44,288 nt of DNA from Chromobacterium sphagni (GCF_001855555.1 NZ_MKCT01000028.1:1-44288); one strand, 5' to 3'. Numbered from the stretch's first letter, positions 1 through 9,281 are shown. The notes: a model not told the origin generated them from the letters alone. Numbers and translations are program-made.

Positions 1-351
1 GCGGCTGCGCCGGCTGACGCGGTCGCGCAGGCCGTATTGATGGACGCGGGCGATGCGTTCCACCTGGCCGACGAAAGCAACGGCGGCGCCGTTGGTGGTG
101 GCTTCCACCTTCAGCCACTTGGCGGCGCGCAACTTGCTGAACATCTGGCGGCGGATTTTGCCCTTCTTTGCGCGGAATTGCGGCTTGCGTGGCGCGAACT
201 CGCTGCCGTCCGGGTTGAGCTGGTCGCGGATGCGTTGCTGCTGGCTGGCGCGCAGCGCTTTGGCGATGTCGCGGGCCAGCGCGCGGCGGGCCGCCGGCTC
301 CACCCGCTGCAACAGGCCGGACAGCTCGGTTTCAAGCTGCATCATGTTCAT
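1..351 (-). CDS. S: P2 GpS-like tail completion protein (partial, runs off the left edge)
   Basis: Phage tail completion/sheath-initiation protein of the P2 GpS family. The reading frame from the ATG at 351 gives MNMMQLETELSGLLQRVEPA and later motifs AARRALARDIAKALRASQQQ, KKGKIRRQMFSKLR and ARVHQYGLRD, which follow P2 GpS closely. There is no stop before base 1, so the C-terminal third is missing from the window. It overlaps the end of R by 20 bases, as in P2, so the two are probably translationally coupled. It belongs to the leftward late operon. Confidence 0.88.
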   Translation of the reverse strand, partial: MNMMQLETELSGLLQRVEPAARRALARDIAKALRASQQQRIRDQLNPDGSEFAPRKPQFRAKKGKIRRQMFSKLRAAKWLKVEATTNGAAVAFVGQVERIARVHQYGLRDRVSRRSR

Positions 352-778
352 TTTTCACCGTGATATCCCAGGCCCATGGCTCGGGCGGCTCGCCGCGGTG
401 GGTGGCGGTAATGCTGCCGTCTGCCTCTGTCTGAACTTTGACCCCTTCGGTCAGTTGGAGCGTGATTTGCACATCCATCGCGGCTAGGCTGGTCAGCTCG
501 GCTTCAAAGCGGAATCCTTTTTCCAGCCGTTCCGGGTTCTGGATCAGCGGCGGCTCGTTGGCTTCGATCCAGCCGCGCAGCGGGATGATGAGCTGGTCGA
601 GGTGGCCGGCGTAGTCGGTGATGATCAGTTTGACGGTGTAGCGGTAGCCGAACGACAGCCGGCCGGGGGCGGCGACGATGCCGCCATCTTCAATGAACAT
701 CAGCAGCCGGTCGGGGTTGTCGCGCAGCTCCGGCAGCGCCGCTTCCAGCGCCTGGCGCAGGCTAGCGGGCTTGTTCAT
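332..778 (-). CDS. R: P2 GpR-like tail completion protein
   Basis: A 148-residue protein starting MNKPASLRQALEAALPELRD and ending VKNEHDAA, matching the length and pattern of P2 GpR, needed to complete the phage tail. The frame stays open upstream to 928, but the ATG at 778 fits the family's N-terminus. It overlaps the zinc-finger gene upstream by 17 bases and S downstream by 20, typical of a packed phage late operon. No frame damage is seen. Confidence 0.88.
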   Translation of the reverse strand: MNKPASLRQALEAALPELRDNPDRLLMFIEDGGIVAAPGRLSFGYRYTVKLIITDYAGHLDQLIIPLRGWIEANEPPLIQNPERLEKGFRFEAELTSLAAMDVQITLQLTEGVKVQTEADGSITATHRGEPPEPWAWDITVKNEHDAA

Positions 779-977
779 AGCGTTCGAACTCCTGTTGGCA
801 CTGCACGCAGCGCGAGCAGCCGGCGACGATGCGTTGGCGGGCGTCGGGTATCGGCTCGGCGCAATCCTCGCAATGGCTGAGGCTGGCGCGGTGGGTGATG
901 TTGGCGAGCTGGCGGGCCAGCGCGGCATCGCGCTGGAGTTGTTCCAGCGCCTGGGCGCGGTCGTAGAAATCGGTCAT
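762..977 (-). CDS. TraR/DksA-type C4 zinc-finger protein
   Basis: A 71-residue protein beginning MTDFYDRAQALEQLQRDAAL with a C4 zinc finger CxxC…CxxC (HCEDCAEPIP … GCSRCVQCQ), characteristic of small phage TraR/DksA proteins. Such proteins bind the RNA polymerase secondary channel; here that role is inferred from the motif. The start at 977 overlaps the Rz1 stop by 4 bases (ATGA). P2 also carries a TraR-like zinc-finger gene, but here it lies between lysis and tail-completion genes. It could bias host transcription during the late phase. Confidence 0.85.
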   Translation of the reverse strand: MTDFYDRAQALEQLQRDAALARQLANITHRASLSHCEDCAEPIPDARQRIVAGCSRCVQCQQEFERYEQAR

Positions 978-1234
978 GGCGTGTACTGTTGGCAATGGAT
1001 GATGTGATCGATCTGCGCGGCGCAGGACTCAAGCGCCGCCCGGTGCTGCTGCCAGCTGTCGGCCAGTTGCTGGTTGGTGGTTGGCGCCAGCGCCGGCAGC
1101 GGACAGGCCGTCACCGCCGGGCAGCGTTGCAGCAGCAGCGGGCGCGGCGCCGGCTGGCGCGGTGGTGTCGAACAGGCGGGCAAGGTCAGCAGGAATAGCA
1201 GCGCTGCCCCAGGCAGCGGCGGCAGGCGTGGCAT
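974..1234 (-). CDS. Rz1-like outer-membrane spanin lipoprotein (LysC type)
   Basis: An 86-residue protein with a short signal peptide and lipobox (LLFLLTLPACSTPP, cysteine at about residue 21) followed by a proline-rich segment (PPRQPAPRP), as in Rz1/LysC outer-membrane spanins. It lies inside the Rz gene in a different frame, the nested arrangement known for lysB/lysC of P2. It would join the inner-membrane Rz to disrupt the outer membrane at lysis. Its frame is intact although the overlapping Rz frame is broken further upstream. Confidence 0.8.
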   Translation of the reverse strand: MPRLPPLPGAALLFLLTLPACSTPPRQPAPRPLLLQRCPAVTACPLPALAPTTNQQLADSWQQHRAALESCAAQIDHIIHCQQYTP

Positions 1235-1529
1235 GGATGGCGGCCTCCAGTTTGGCCGCGGCGGCGGCGTGTTTACGGGATAGGGCGGCCACCTGTTCGG
1301 CCAGCTCGCGGCTGGCGGCGGCCTGCAACTTGATGTCGATAGCCTGGGCCGCCAGCTGCTCGGCTTGCAGCTGGTTGAGCGTGGCCAAGCGGGCGCTGTC
1401 TTGCGTGCGGTGGCCAGCTCTGCGGCCTGGCGCTGGAGCTGGCCGCGCTGCTGCCACAGCGTGAAGCCGGCGAGCAGCGCCAGCGCGATCAGCAGAGTGC
1501 CGACGTAGCGGGGCGAGGGCGGCCATCAT
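1029..1529 (-). CDS. Rz-like inner-membrane spanin (LysB type), frameshifted as sequenced
   Basis: Reading with two single-base corrections gives a start at the ATG at 1529, then YVGTLLIALALLAGFTLWQQ (one membrane helix) and a long alanine/glutamine-rich coiled coil (LNQLQAEQLAAQA, SRELAEQVAALSRKHAAAAA), the architecture of Rz. The breaks lie near the start (a CCCC run near 1510) and near 1400 (RKTA/SARL), each consistent with one missing base. The start overlaps the endolysin stop (ATGATGA). The Rz1 lipoprotein is encoded within it in another frame. Confidence 0.72.
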   Translation of the reverse strand: MMAALAPLRRHSADRAGAARRLHAVAAARPAPAPGRRAGHRTQDSARLATLNQLQAEQLAAQAIDIKLQAAASRELAEQVAALSRKHAAAAAKLEAAIHATPAAAAWGSAAIPADLARLFDTTAPAGAAPAAAATLPGGDGLSAAGAGANHQPATGRQLAAAPGGA

Positions 1530-2321
1530 GCGGCCAGCCTTTCCGCGCGGGCGTAGGCCGCCGCCAGCTTGCTTCGTAGAGGTTTTCCTTGTAGGCCGGG
1601 CCGTTGTAGAGCTTGGCCACGTCGGCCCAGCGCTTGGCCTGCAGGGCCTTGAGCAGCGCCGGCTCGGCTTCGATGAAACGGGCGAAGGCTTCCAGCTGGG
1701 CGGCCTCGCCCGATTCCATCGCGGCGCGGAATGTTGCGGCGCTGGCGTAGCCCAGCCGCTGCCAGTGATAGCCCATGATCTGGAATAGCCCCCAGCTGCA
1801 AGACTCGATGGCGACAAGGTCGCCGGCCACCGCCGCCAGGCTGGCGAAGCGCACCCACTCGGCCGCGCCGCCGGCGTAGCCGCGCGGGCGGGATTGCAGA
1901 TGGCCGGATAACGGGTGGCCAGCTGTGCCGCATCTTGGTGGGCGACGCCGGCGCGCTGGTAGGCGACATGCCGTTCCAGCAGGATGACGGGCCGGCCATC
2001 GGCCTGAAATCCGCTGCCACGCGACTCCACCGCGTGGATAGCCTTGATGCTGGCAGCGCCACGCCCAGGCGTCGGCGGCGGCCTGCAGGTCGGCTTCGGT
2101 CAGCCGGGCGGGTCGCGTACGCCGCGCAGCGCCGCCAAGGTCTTGCGGCCGGCGATGCCGTCCACCACCAGCCCGGCGCGGCGCTGCGCCTGGGCGATGG
2201 CGGTTTCGGTGGCTTCGCCAAACCAGCCATCTATCGCCAGCGCTGCGCCCTGGGCGCGGAGCTGGGCTTGCAGGTCTTGCACCGCCTGGCCGTGGTCGCC
2301 CTTCTTCAAGATCAGATCCAT
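1526..2321 (-). CDS. Phage endolysin: PG-binding domain plus N-acetylmuramidase (DUF3380), several frame breaks
   Basis: The N-terminus MDLILKKGDHGQAVQDLQAQ through DGIAGRKTLAALRGV is a PG_binding_1 domain. After frame changes the muramidase domain continues with AVESRGSGFQADGRPVILLE (likely catalytic Glu in HAVESRG), SCSWGLFQIMGYHWQRLGYA and AKLYNGPAYKENLYE, and ends AAYARAERLAA. At least four frame breaks fall between about 2100 and 1560, so as written it is non-functional; I suspect missing bases in G/C runs. A strong GAGGAGGGAGAC ribosome site precedes ATG 2321. It cleaves peptidoglycan at lysis. Confidence 0.78.
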
Positions 2322-2622
2322 GTCTCCCTCCTCAGCAGGATGGCCAGCCGCGATTGGCGCGGGCCGCTGGCGCGGAACAGCTCCACCACGTTGCCGCGCT
2401 GGGCCAGCAACGCCAGCAGCCATACGGCGTTGAGAAACAGCTGCGGGCCGTCGGCCAGCTGCGGCAGGCCGAACAGGCGCAGCACCGCCACCGCGCCGGC
2501 GGCGACGATCAGCAGGTAAGCCAACAGGCTGGCAATGGGGCGGTGCTGGCTGTCGCCGCGCTGGAAGGCCAGCAGGACCAGGCAAGGGCGCCGGCCAGCA
2601 CGATGTGGGCATGGGCGATCAT
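2312..2622 (-). CDS. Holin-like small membrane protein, one frame break
   Basis: Starts MIAHAHIVLAGALA; after one missing base near 2583 it continues VLLAFQRGDSQHRPIASLLA, LIVAAGAVAVLRLFGL and LFLNAVWLLALLAQRGN. This makes two or three hydrophobic segments in about 103 residues. The position directly before the endolysin, the size and the membrane segments indicate a holin or holin partner. It overlaps the endolysin start by 10 bases and the preceding membrane gene by 4. I could not assign a named holin family. Confidence 0.7.
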
Positions 2623-2980
2623 TGGCCGCCCCCTTTCAGCGTGCGCAACGCCTTGCCGGGTCGTCGGCCAGGCGGATCAGGTACACACCTTGACGGCAGG
2701 GCGGCGGCGATCAGCGCGCCGACGCCGGGGCTCGCCTCGATCGGCATCCATTTGGCCAGCAGGCCGGCGACGGAGGCGGCGGCCAGACAACCGGCGATGA
2801 AGCTGGCGATGAAGAACATCGCGCGCTTGGCCAGGCCCAGGCTGTCGGAACTCAGCACGAACACCGCGGCGCCGGGAAGGCTCCCAAAACGGTGGCGGCG
2901 TCGATGCCGGGGAACAGGGCCAGCCCGGCGACGGCGGCCAGGGTGGCGGTGGTGGCGGTACTGCTTACGGGTTCGGCCAT
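2619..2980 (-). CDS. Phage holin-like membrane protein (P2 Y position), frame breaks
   Basis: Starts MAEPVSSTATTATLAAVAGL; after a missing base near 2878 it continues AAVFVLSSDSLGLAKRAMFF, IASFIAGCLAAASVAGLLAK and VGALIAAAL, ending KALRTLKGGGQ. Two or more membrane segments and the place between X and the endolysin match the P2 Y/holin position. Near the end about ten residues read in the wrong frame (a reading of VYLIRLADDP is recovered in another frame), implying two compensating indels. It ends 4 bases inside the next holin-like gene. Confidence 0.68.
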
Positions 2981-2985
2981 GTGAT

Positions 2986-3198
2986 TCAGTCCCATAGGTT
3001 GATGAGGGTTTGCGCCGGCGCGGGGTCGGCCGGCAAGTCGGGCAGCTGCACCAGCGTTCCCATGGGCAGCACCGCGCCCAGGTCGGCCAGTCCGGGGTTG
3101 GCGCTGAGAATCCGCTCCACTACGCCGCGGGTTGTGCCGTAGGCGCGCCAGGCGATGGCGTCCACGGTGTCGCCCTGGTCGGCGCGGATGGCGCGCAT
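2986..3198 (-). CDS. X: P2 GpX-like tail protein
   Basis: A 70-residue protein MRAIRADQGDTVDAIAWRAY … RILSANPGLADLGAVLPMGT … LVQLPDLPA, a LysM-like tail protein of the P2 GpX family. Its ATG overlaps the L stop by one base (TGATG), so translation is coupled to L. The frame is intact. In P2, GpX is essential for tail formation and is encoded just downstream of L, as here. Confidence 0.9.
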   Translation of the reverse strand: MRAIRADQGDTVDAIAWRAYGTTRGVVERILSANPGLADLGAVLPMGTLVQLPDLPADPAPAQTLINLWD

Positions 3199-3673
3199 CA
3201 GATCAGTTCCACCGTGGCGCGGCCCACCGCCAAAATGGCGCGAATGGCGGGCGGGCATCGGCGCGCAGGTCGTCGGCGGTGCTGTCCAGATCGTCGGCGC
3301 GCTGGCGGCCGGCGCCGGTGGTGTCAAAGCTGCGGTAGCGCTCGGCCAGCTCGGCGGCGCGGTGGCGTAGACCGCGCGGCGCCAGCGCTGCACCAGCACC
3401 GACTCGCCGTCGATCTGTTCGGCCGCCACCTCGGCTAGCTGGCTGGCGCCGGCGGCGGTGCGGATTTGCCGCCAGCCGCTCAGCTCTTGATTGACGCCGG
3501 CGACGGCCTCCACCAGCGCATGGCGCAGCCGCGGCGCGGTGACGGTGCCGTCCAGCCGCATGGCGGCGCGGGCGTGGGCCGGGTCGATCTCCGGCCAGAA
3601 GTAAGCGGCCTTGATCGGCTGGCCATCGTTGGCGATGGGCGCAGCGGTGGCCGGGGCAGTGCTTGATGATCAT
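3198..3673 (-). CDS. L: P2 GpL-like head completion protein, frame breaks
   Basis: The family signature is spread over frames: MIIKHCP, then ATAAPIANDGQPIKAAYFWP, MRLDGTVTAPRLRHALVEAV, ELAERYRSFDTTGAGRQRAD and the typical end AVGRATVELI with its TGA overlapping the X start. P2 GpL has the same landmarks (MRLDGTVTVPRLRHAV, ELTEHYRDFDST, CTVELI). Breaks lie near 3660, 3370 and 3235. GpL caps the filled head before tail joining. As sequenced it cannot be translated as one chain. Confidence 0.83.
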
Positions 3674-3764
3674 GGTGTGTCCTGGGCTGGGTGACGGTGG
3701 AGGGGCTTCGGCTGTCGGCGCAATGCCTGGCGTCCACCCCTGCCGTCAGTCGCGCGGGGCTCGG

Positions 3765-4432
3765 TTATGCCTCGCCGCCATCGGGCGGCGGGACAGTGTT
3801 TTTCAGGGTGCGGATGACGCGCTCGATGTCTTTTTTGACGCCGGCGTTGCCGTCCAGCTGCTGGGGCGGCGTAGATGTTCCAGCGCCGCGGCCGGGTCGG
3901 CGGCCTCGATGGCCAGACCGCTTTCCTTGTGCAACTTGGCGCGCACTGGTCGGGCATGTCGTGGCCGTCGGTCAGCTCGGCGGTGTAGGTCAGCACCTGG
4001 CAAGCAAAAGACTCGCCGCCAACGCGGGCGCGCTTGGCGGCGTCGGCGATTTCCTCGGCGATGGTGGCGGTGGTGCGATTGAACCGGTCGGGCAGCGGCA
4101 GGCCGTGCGCCAGCACGTACTCGGCGATATCCAGCGCGCCGCCGTAGTCGCCGGCGTCGATGCGCCACAGCATCACCGTCACCAGCACTTCATCGGGCTG
4201 GCCCTTGCCGCCGGACAGCGCGCCCTCCACCCACGGCAGGTAGTCGGGCAGGATCTCGCGCTTGACCTCGGCCTTGCGTTCCATCGACTGCACCTGTTTC
4301 AGGCGGCGGCGGTCTCGGCCAGCTTGTGCAGCATCAGCTCATAGCCGGTGCAGTGTTCCAGCCCGCCGGCGGCCGAAGCCGAAGCCTCGGCCGCCGTCAC
4401 GCGCAGGAAGTGGGCGCGGCGGGGCTGGTCAT
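3765..4432 (-). CDS. M: P2 GpM-like terminase small subunit, two frame breaks
   Basis: From ATG 4432 the chain reads MTSPA then RAHFLRVTAAEASASAAGGL, KREILPDYLPWVEGALSGGK, LWRIDAGDYGGALDIAEYVL and, after another break near 3870, QQLDGNAGVKKDIERVIRTL … PPPDGGEA with TAA at 3767. This is the P2 GpM terminase small subunit, which acts with P at cos. The start overlaps the N stop by 4 bases (ATGA). Both breaks fit loss of one base in a G/C run. Confidence 0.83.
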
Positions 4433-5485
4433 TTGTCGGCCTCGTCCTTTGCTTGCGGCGGCGGGGGCGGCAGCTGCTCGATGTTTTCAATCACGCAGCC
4501 GGCCTCGTAGCGCTCCACCACGTAGGCGTCGTTGCTGCTCTCGTAGTTGGCCACCTGATTGAAGTCCGGCTCTTCGCGCAGATGGCGGCGGCGGCTGCCG
4601 TTCTGGAAGTAGATCGACAGATTGGCCAGCGTGGTAATCAGCATGGTGCTGGCGGGGAAGAAGGGCACGGTAACGGCCGGCAGATTGCCGATGCGTTTCT
4701 GGCTGATGACGATGTCGGCGGCCAGTTGCTCGGTCGGTTTTTGGTCTTGATTGACGATGGGGAAATACTTGTCATGCAGCAGGTCGCGGCCCAGGATCAC
4801 CACCAAGTCGGGGTGGCCCTGCAGGGTCGGGTCGATCAGGCTGGCCACGGCGTCCATCACCAGCGCGTCGAGGTTGGCGTAGTCGCCGCCATGGCCCACC
4901 AGCACCTTGCCGTCTTTCTTGTCGCCGCTGGCCATGACGCGCGCCTTGGCGTTGTCGCGGTACTGCTGTAGCCAGCCTTTGTTGACGTCCTGCAGCAGCG
5001 GGAATTTGTCGCGGTCAGTCTGCGGCGCCGCGGCGACACCGTTGAAACCGATCATCATGCGGTCCAAGCCTTGCTGCTTGACGATTAGGTCGCGGATGCG
5101 CGTCTGGAAGTCCGGGAACTTGGCCCACATATCGATTTGCGCATACGGGATGGCGGTGTCGAACTCGGTTTGCTCGCAGCGGTAGCGCTGGCTGTTCAGG
5201 TCGGTCAGGTTGCGCGGGGCGGCGCGGGTTGGTCGGCGTCACCTTGGTGCGGCCGGCCACGGTGCCCATCAGGCCCAGGCCCAGCTTTTCGCCTTCCTGC
5301 TCGTCCACGCCGATGATGTTGATGCGGGTCAGGAACTCGCTGGTTTCTTGGATGCGGTTTTCCAGCTTCTGCTGGACGGACGGGGCAACCGCGAAATTTT
5401 TGGTGACCGCTTGGGTACTGACGTTGTTCAGCTTGGCGATCTGGTCCAGCAGCTGGTCAAAGGCGTTGCGGGTTGCGTTCTTCAT
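4429..5485 (-). CDS. N: P2 GpN-like major capsid protein, one frame break
   Basis: MKNATRNAFDQLLDQIAKLN … LGLMGTVAGRTKV, then after one missing base in a G4 run at about 5215–5218, RNLTDLNSQRYRCEQTEFDT, QIDMWAKFPDFQTRIRDLIV and DLVVILGRDLLHDKYFPIVN to QAKDEADK. This is the P2 GpN major capsid family (HK97 fold), about 352 residues once repaired. It is followed by M with a 4-base overlap and preceded by the O scaffold/protease, the canonical order O–N–M. Confidence 0.88.
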
Positions 5486-5511
5486 TTTGGCTCCGGTGTA
5501 GTGTTGGGGGC

Positions 5512-6315
5512 TTAGCAGTCGGTGACGACTTCGGCGTTGCCGCCGGTGGCGGTGGTGCGCGGCTGGGTGCTGGGCTGCTGGCTGAGTTTCTGCACCAGTG
5601 CGGCGTGGTCGGCGCTGAGGGTGGCCAGCTGGGTTTTGAAGGATTGGAGTTCCCCCTGCTGGTGGCCCAGGGTGGCGAACTTGTCCAGCAGGTCGCGTTG
5701 AGACGCGGCAACGGTCTCTACCGCCTGGCCGATGTCGGCGAATTGGGCGGCGTCGGTCTTGCCCTTGCCGGCCAGCAGTTCCTTGACCCTGGCGAACAGG
5801 TTGAGGCTGGGCTTGTTCTCTTCTTCCAGCTCCAGCGTGAATTCCATCGCCTCGGTGAACAGGTTTGCCGGCTGCTGCTTGTAGCGCGCCAGCGGGCTGG
5901 CTTTGGCGTGGGCGCAGAATTGCAGCATCTCGCAGCCCAGGCTGGCCGGGTCGTCGGTGACGGCCAGGCCCACCAGATACGCTTCACCAGAGTCGGCAAA
6001 GTTGGGGTTCACCTCGATGGAGCAGTACACCTTCTGCCGGGCCTTATTCATCGCCACTAGTTCGTCGGTGGGATCAATCACGGCGAATAGCGCCAGCTTG
6101 CCGTCTACTTCTTCGGTGGAGACTTCCAGTACGTCGCCATAGCGCTTGAACGGGCTATCTGCGGTGTAGGCCTTGATGTGTTCCATGTTGACGCGGGCGC
6201 CGTAGGTGGCTGGGTTGTAGTTGGCGGCGATCTGTTCCAGCCAGCTGCGTTCGATGTTGCGGCCGTCGGTGGTGGCGCCTTCGGTGGCGACGCGGAATTT
6301 CTTTGCTCTTGCCAT
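5512..6315 (-). CDS. O: P2 GpO-like capsid scaffolding protein with protease domain
   Basis: A 267-residue protein starting MARAKKFRVATEGATTDGRN. The serine-protease triad described for P2 GpO can be placed at Asp17 (TTDGR), His46 (NMEHI) and Ser99 (VYCSIE). Other matches are FKRYGDVLEV, PTDELVAMNKARQKVY and YLVGLAVTDDPASLGCE, a glutamine-rich scaffold half, and an end ATGGNAEVVTDC like the P2 tail. The start at 6315 is chosen by family fit. It is first in the leftward late operon and divergent from P across a 150-base gap. Confidence 0.93.
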   Translation of the reverse strand: MARAKKFRVATEGATTDGRNIERSWLEQIAANYNPATYGARVNMEHIKAYTADSPFKRYGDVLEVSTEEVDGKLALFAVIDPTDELVAMNKARQKVYCSIEVNPNFADSGEAYLVGLAVTDDPASLGCEMLQFCAHAKASPLARYKQQPANLFTEAMEFTLELEEENKPSLNLFARVKELLAGKGKTDAAQFADIGQAVETVAASQRDLLDKFATLGHQQGELQSFKTQLATLSADHAALVQKLSQQPSTQPRTTATGGNAEVVTDC

Positions 6316-6398
6316 GTGTTGGGTGTCCTTACGAGGGTGTCGGTGGTGGCGATGCGCCCATAATCCAGCCCTCGCGGGCGGCCCGCCATCGGTGGCTG

Positions 6399-6419
6399 TT
6401 GTGTGGCGAACCGGCACAA
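6399..6419. promoter_or_regulatory. Possible Ogr-type late activator site between O and P
   Basis: A short dyad TTGTG-N11-CACAA lies in the divergent gap, 47 bases before the P start and 84 bases before the O start. P2 late promoters carry a TGT-N12-ACA dyad bound by the Ogr/Delta activators. The spacing here differs by one base, so this is only a candidate. No sigma70-like -35 box is obvious nearby. Confidence 0.35.
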
Positions 6420-6465
6420 CCGGCCGGCGGCGAAAGGCTGGCCGGCGCGCGGCACACTGCCCGGC

Positions 6466-8229
6466 ATGAACTCAAAACTCCCGATTCCCGACGATATGGA
6501 CCCGCGCCGAGTGGCGCGCGCGCTCTACTGGCAGGGCTGGCGCATTGCGCGCATTGCCGAGCATGTGGGCGCGAAGTCCAGCACGGTGCACAGCTGGAAA
6601 CGACGCGACGGCTGGGACGACTCGGACCCGGCGGAGCGCATCGGCTGCGCGATAGAAACCCGCTTGCAACAGTTGATCCTGAAGGAGCGCAAGGAGGGGA
6701 TCGACTTCAAGGAAATCGACCTGCTCGGCCGCCAGGTGGAGCGGCTGGCGCGGGTGGGCAAGTATCAGCAGACCGGGCGCGAAACCGATTTGAACCCGAA
6801 CATCGCCGCGCGCAATGCCGGGCCGAAGAAGCCGCCCGAAAAAAACGCGATCAGCGAGGAGATGCAAGCCCAGCTGGTGGCGGCGTTCATGGACCGGATG
6901 TACGGCTACCAGAAGAACTGGTATCGCGCCGGCCAAACCGAGCGCATCCGCGACATTCTGAAATCCCGCCAGATCGGCGCCACCTATTACTTTGCGCATG
7001 AGGCGCTGATTACCGCGCTGGAGACCGGCCGCAATCAGATTTTCCTATCCGCGTCCAAGGCCCAGGCGTTCCAGTTCCGCAGCTACATCGTGGACTTCGT
7101 CAAAGAGGTGGCCGGCGTTGAGCTGAAGGGCGAGGTAATCAAGCTTGGCAACGGCGCGGAACTCAGCTTCCTGGGGACCAACAGCCGCACCGCCCAGGGC
7201 CGCCATGGCGATCTGTATGTCGATGAATACTTCTGGATTCCGCGCTTTCTGGAACTGCGCAAGCTGGCCAGCGCGATGGCCTCGCAGAAGCAATACCGCC
7301 AGACCTACTTCTCCACCCCTTCGGCCATGTCGCACGAGGCATACCGGGTCTGGACCGGCGAGGCGTTCAACAAGGGCCGGCCCAAGGCCGAACACATCCG
7401 GCTCGATGTCTCGCATCAGGCTCTGGCCGGCGGCGGGCGCGGGCCGGATGGCCGCTGGCGCCAGATCGTCACCATCTTGGATGCGCTGGCCGGCGGCTGC
7501 GATCTGTTCGATGTGGACCAGTTGCGGCTGGAGTACAGCCCGGAAGAGTTCTTGCAGCTGTTCATGTGCCAGTTCATCGACGACGGCGCCAGCGTGTTCT
7601 CGTTCGCGGCGCTGCAACGCTGCATGGTGGATGCCTGGGACGAGTGGGACGACTACAAGCCGTTCGCCGCGCGGCCATTCGGCAACCGTCCGGTCTGGCT
7701 GGGCTATGACCCGAGCCATACCGGCGACAGCGCCGCGCTGGTTGTGCTGGCGCCGCCGGCCGCGCCGGGCGGCCCGTTCCGCGTGCTGGAGCGCTCGCAG
7801 TTCAAGGGCATGGACTTTGCCGGCCAGGCGGATTTCATCCGTCAGCAGTGCCAGCGCTTCAACGTCGCGTACATCGGCATCGACACCACCGGCCTAGGGA
7901 CCGGGGTGTTCCAGCTGGTGAAGCAGTTCCGCCCGGACGCGGTGGGGTTCCAGTACAGCCCGGAGGTGAAAACCCGCCTGGTGCTGAAAGCCTTGGACGT
8001 GATCCACAATGGCCGGCTCCAGTTCGACGCCAGCCACAACGACATTGCCGCCAGCTTCCTGGCGATCAAGAAAACCACCACCGCCAGCGGCCGCGCCATC
8101 ACCTTCGCTGCCGGCCGCTCGGAAGAAACCAGCCACGCCGATCTGGCGTGGGCAACCATGCACGCCCTATTCAACGAACCGCTGGAGGGGGCCACCGCGG
8201 CTAACTCCAGCTTCATGGAGTTCTGCTAA
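6466..8229 (+). CDS. P: P2 GpP-like terminase large subunit (ATPase)
   Basis: A 587-residue protein (P2 GpP is about 590) starting MNSKLPIPDDMDPRRVARAL. An N-terminal helix-turn-helix (RIARIAEHVGAKSSTVHSWK) is followed by a Walker A-like ILKSRQIGATYYF, Walker B LYVDEYFW, and nuclease-domain acidic motifs YDPSHTGDSAALVV, IGIDTTGLGTGVF and SHADLAWATMHAL. It packages DNA into capsids and cuts at cos with M. The ATG at 6466 fits the family; the frame is open upstream to 6403. The stop overlaps the Q start (TAATG). Confidence 0.95.
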   Translation: MNSKLPIPDDMDPRRVARALYWQGWRIARIAEHVGAKSSTVHSWKRRDGWDDSDPAERIGCAIETRLQQLILKERKEGIDFKEIDLLGRQVERLARVGKYQQTGRETDLNPNIAARNAGPKKPPEKNAISEEMQAQLVAAFMDRMYGYQKNWYRAGQTERIRDILKSRQIGATYYFAHEALITALETGRNQIFLSASKAQAFQFRSYIVDFVKEVAGVELKGEVIKLGNGAELSFLGTNSRTAQGRHGDLYVDEYFWIPRFLELRKLASAMASQKQYRQTYFSTPSAMSHEAYRVWTGEAFNKGRPKAEHIRLDVSHQALAGGGRGPDGRWRQIVTILDALAGGCDLFDVDQLRLEYSPEEFLQLFMCQFIDDGASVFSFAALQRCMVDAWDEWDDYKPFAARPFGNRPVWLGYDPSHTGDSAALVVLAPPAAPGGPFRVLERSQFKGMDFAGQADFIRQQCQRFNVAYIGIDTTGLGTGVFQLVKQFRPDAVGFQYSPEVKTRLVLKALDVIHNGRLQFDASHNDIAASFLAIKKTTTASGRAITFAAGRSEETSHADLAWATMHALFNEPLEGATAANSSFMEFC

Positions 8230-9260
8230 TGTCCCGACGCCACAAGAAACCCGCCGTCCGATCCACCACGATGGCCGCCGCGCCGGCGGAGGCCGGCAGC
8301 ATGCAGGCGTTCAGCTTCGGCGAGCCGGTGCCGATGCTGGACCGGCGCGAGATCATGGATTACCTGCAATGCACCGACGCCGGCAAGTGGTATGAGCCGC
8401 CCATCGCCTGGGACGGCCTGGCGCGCAGCCTGCGGGCCAATGTCCACCATGCCAGCGCCTTGGCGGTGAAGCGCAATGTGCTGGTCAGCACCTTCCAGCC
8501 CCATCCGCTGCTGAGCCGGGCGGCGTTCGCCAGCCTGGTGATGGACTTCTTGGTGTTCGGCAACGGCTATCTGGAAAAGCGGCGCCACCGCCTGGGCGGG
8601 GTGCTGGAGCTGAAGCCGGCGCTGGCCAAGTACGTGCGGCGCGCCAAGGACCTGGCCGGCTTCTGGTGGGTGCCGGGCTACGATCAAGAGCAGGCGCTGG
8701 GCGAGGTGTTCCACCTGCTGGAGCCGGATATCAATCAGGAGGTGTACGGCCTGCCGGAATATCTGGCCGCGCTGCAATCGGCCTGGCTGAACGAGTCGGC
8801 CACGCTGTTCCGCCGCAAGTATTACCTGAATGGCAGTCACGCCGGTTTCATCATGTACATGACGGACCCCGCGCAAAAAGAGGAGGACGTCGACGCGATG
8901 CGCAAGGCGCTGAAGGACAGCAAGGGACCGGGCAATTTCCGGAACGTGTTCATGTACGCGCCCAACGGCAAGAAGGACGGGATACAGATCATTCCGCTGG
9001 CGGAGGTGGCGGCCAAGGACGAGTTCTTGAACATCAAGAACATCACACGCGACGACGTGCTGGCGGCGCACCGGGTGCCGCCGCAGCTGATGGGTGTCAT
9101 CCCCAGTAATACCGGCGGCTTCGGCGACGCCAACAAGGCGGCCAGCGTGTTCTATGAAAACGAAATCAAGCCGCTGATGATGCGGCTGGAGGAGGTCAAC
9201 GAGTGGGCAGGGGAGAAGGTGATCCAGTTTGGACCGTATGCGCTGGCTATGCAGACGTGA
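8229..9260 (+). CDS. Q: P2 GpQ-like portal protein
   Basis: A 343-residue intact portal protein: FSFGEPVPMLDRREIMDYLQ, ALAVKRNVLVSTFQPHPLLS, QEVYGLPEYLAALQSAWLNE and RVPPQLMGVIPSNTGGFGDA are diagnostic of the P2 GpQ/PBSX portal family. It overlaps P by one base. In P2 the portal is the last gene before the old/tin cargo region and cos, and the same holds here. A terminator follows 22 bases later. Confidence 0.95.
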   Translation: MSRRHKKPAVRSTTMAAAPAEAGSMQAFSFGEPVPMLDRREIMDYLQCTDAGKWYEPPIAWDGLARSLRANVHHASALAVKRNVLVSTFQPHPLLSRAAFASLVMDFLVFGNGYLEKRRHRLGGVLELKPALAKYVRRAKDLAGFWWVPGYDQEQALGEVFHLLEPDINQEVYGLPEYLAALQSAWLNESATLFRRKYYLNGSHAGFIMYMTDPAQKEEDVDAMRKALKDSKGPGNFRNVFMYAPNGKKDGIQIIPLAEVAAKDEFLNIKNITRDDVLAAHRVPPQLMGVIPSNTGGFGDANKAASVFYENEIKPLMMRLEEVNEWAGEKVIQFGPYALAMQT

Positions 9261-9281
9261 GCGTGTTGCATGTCAAAGATG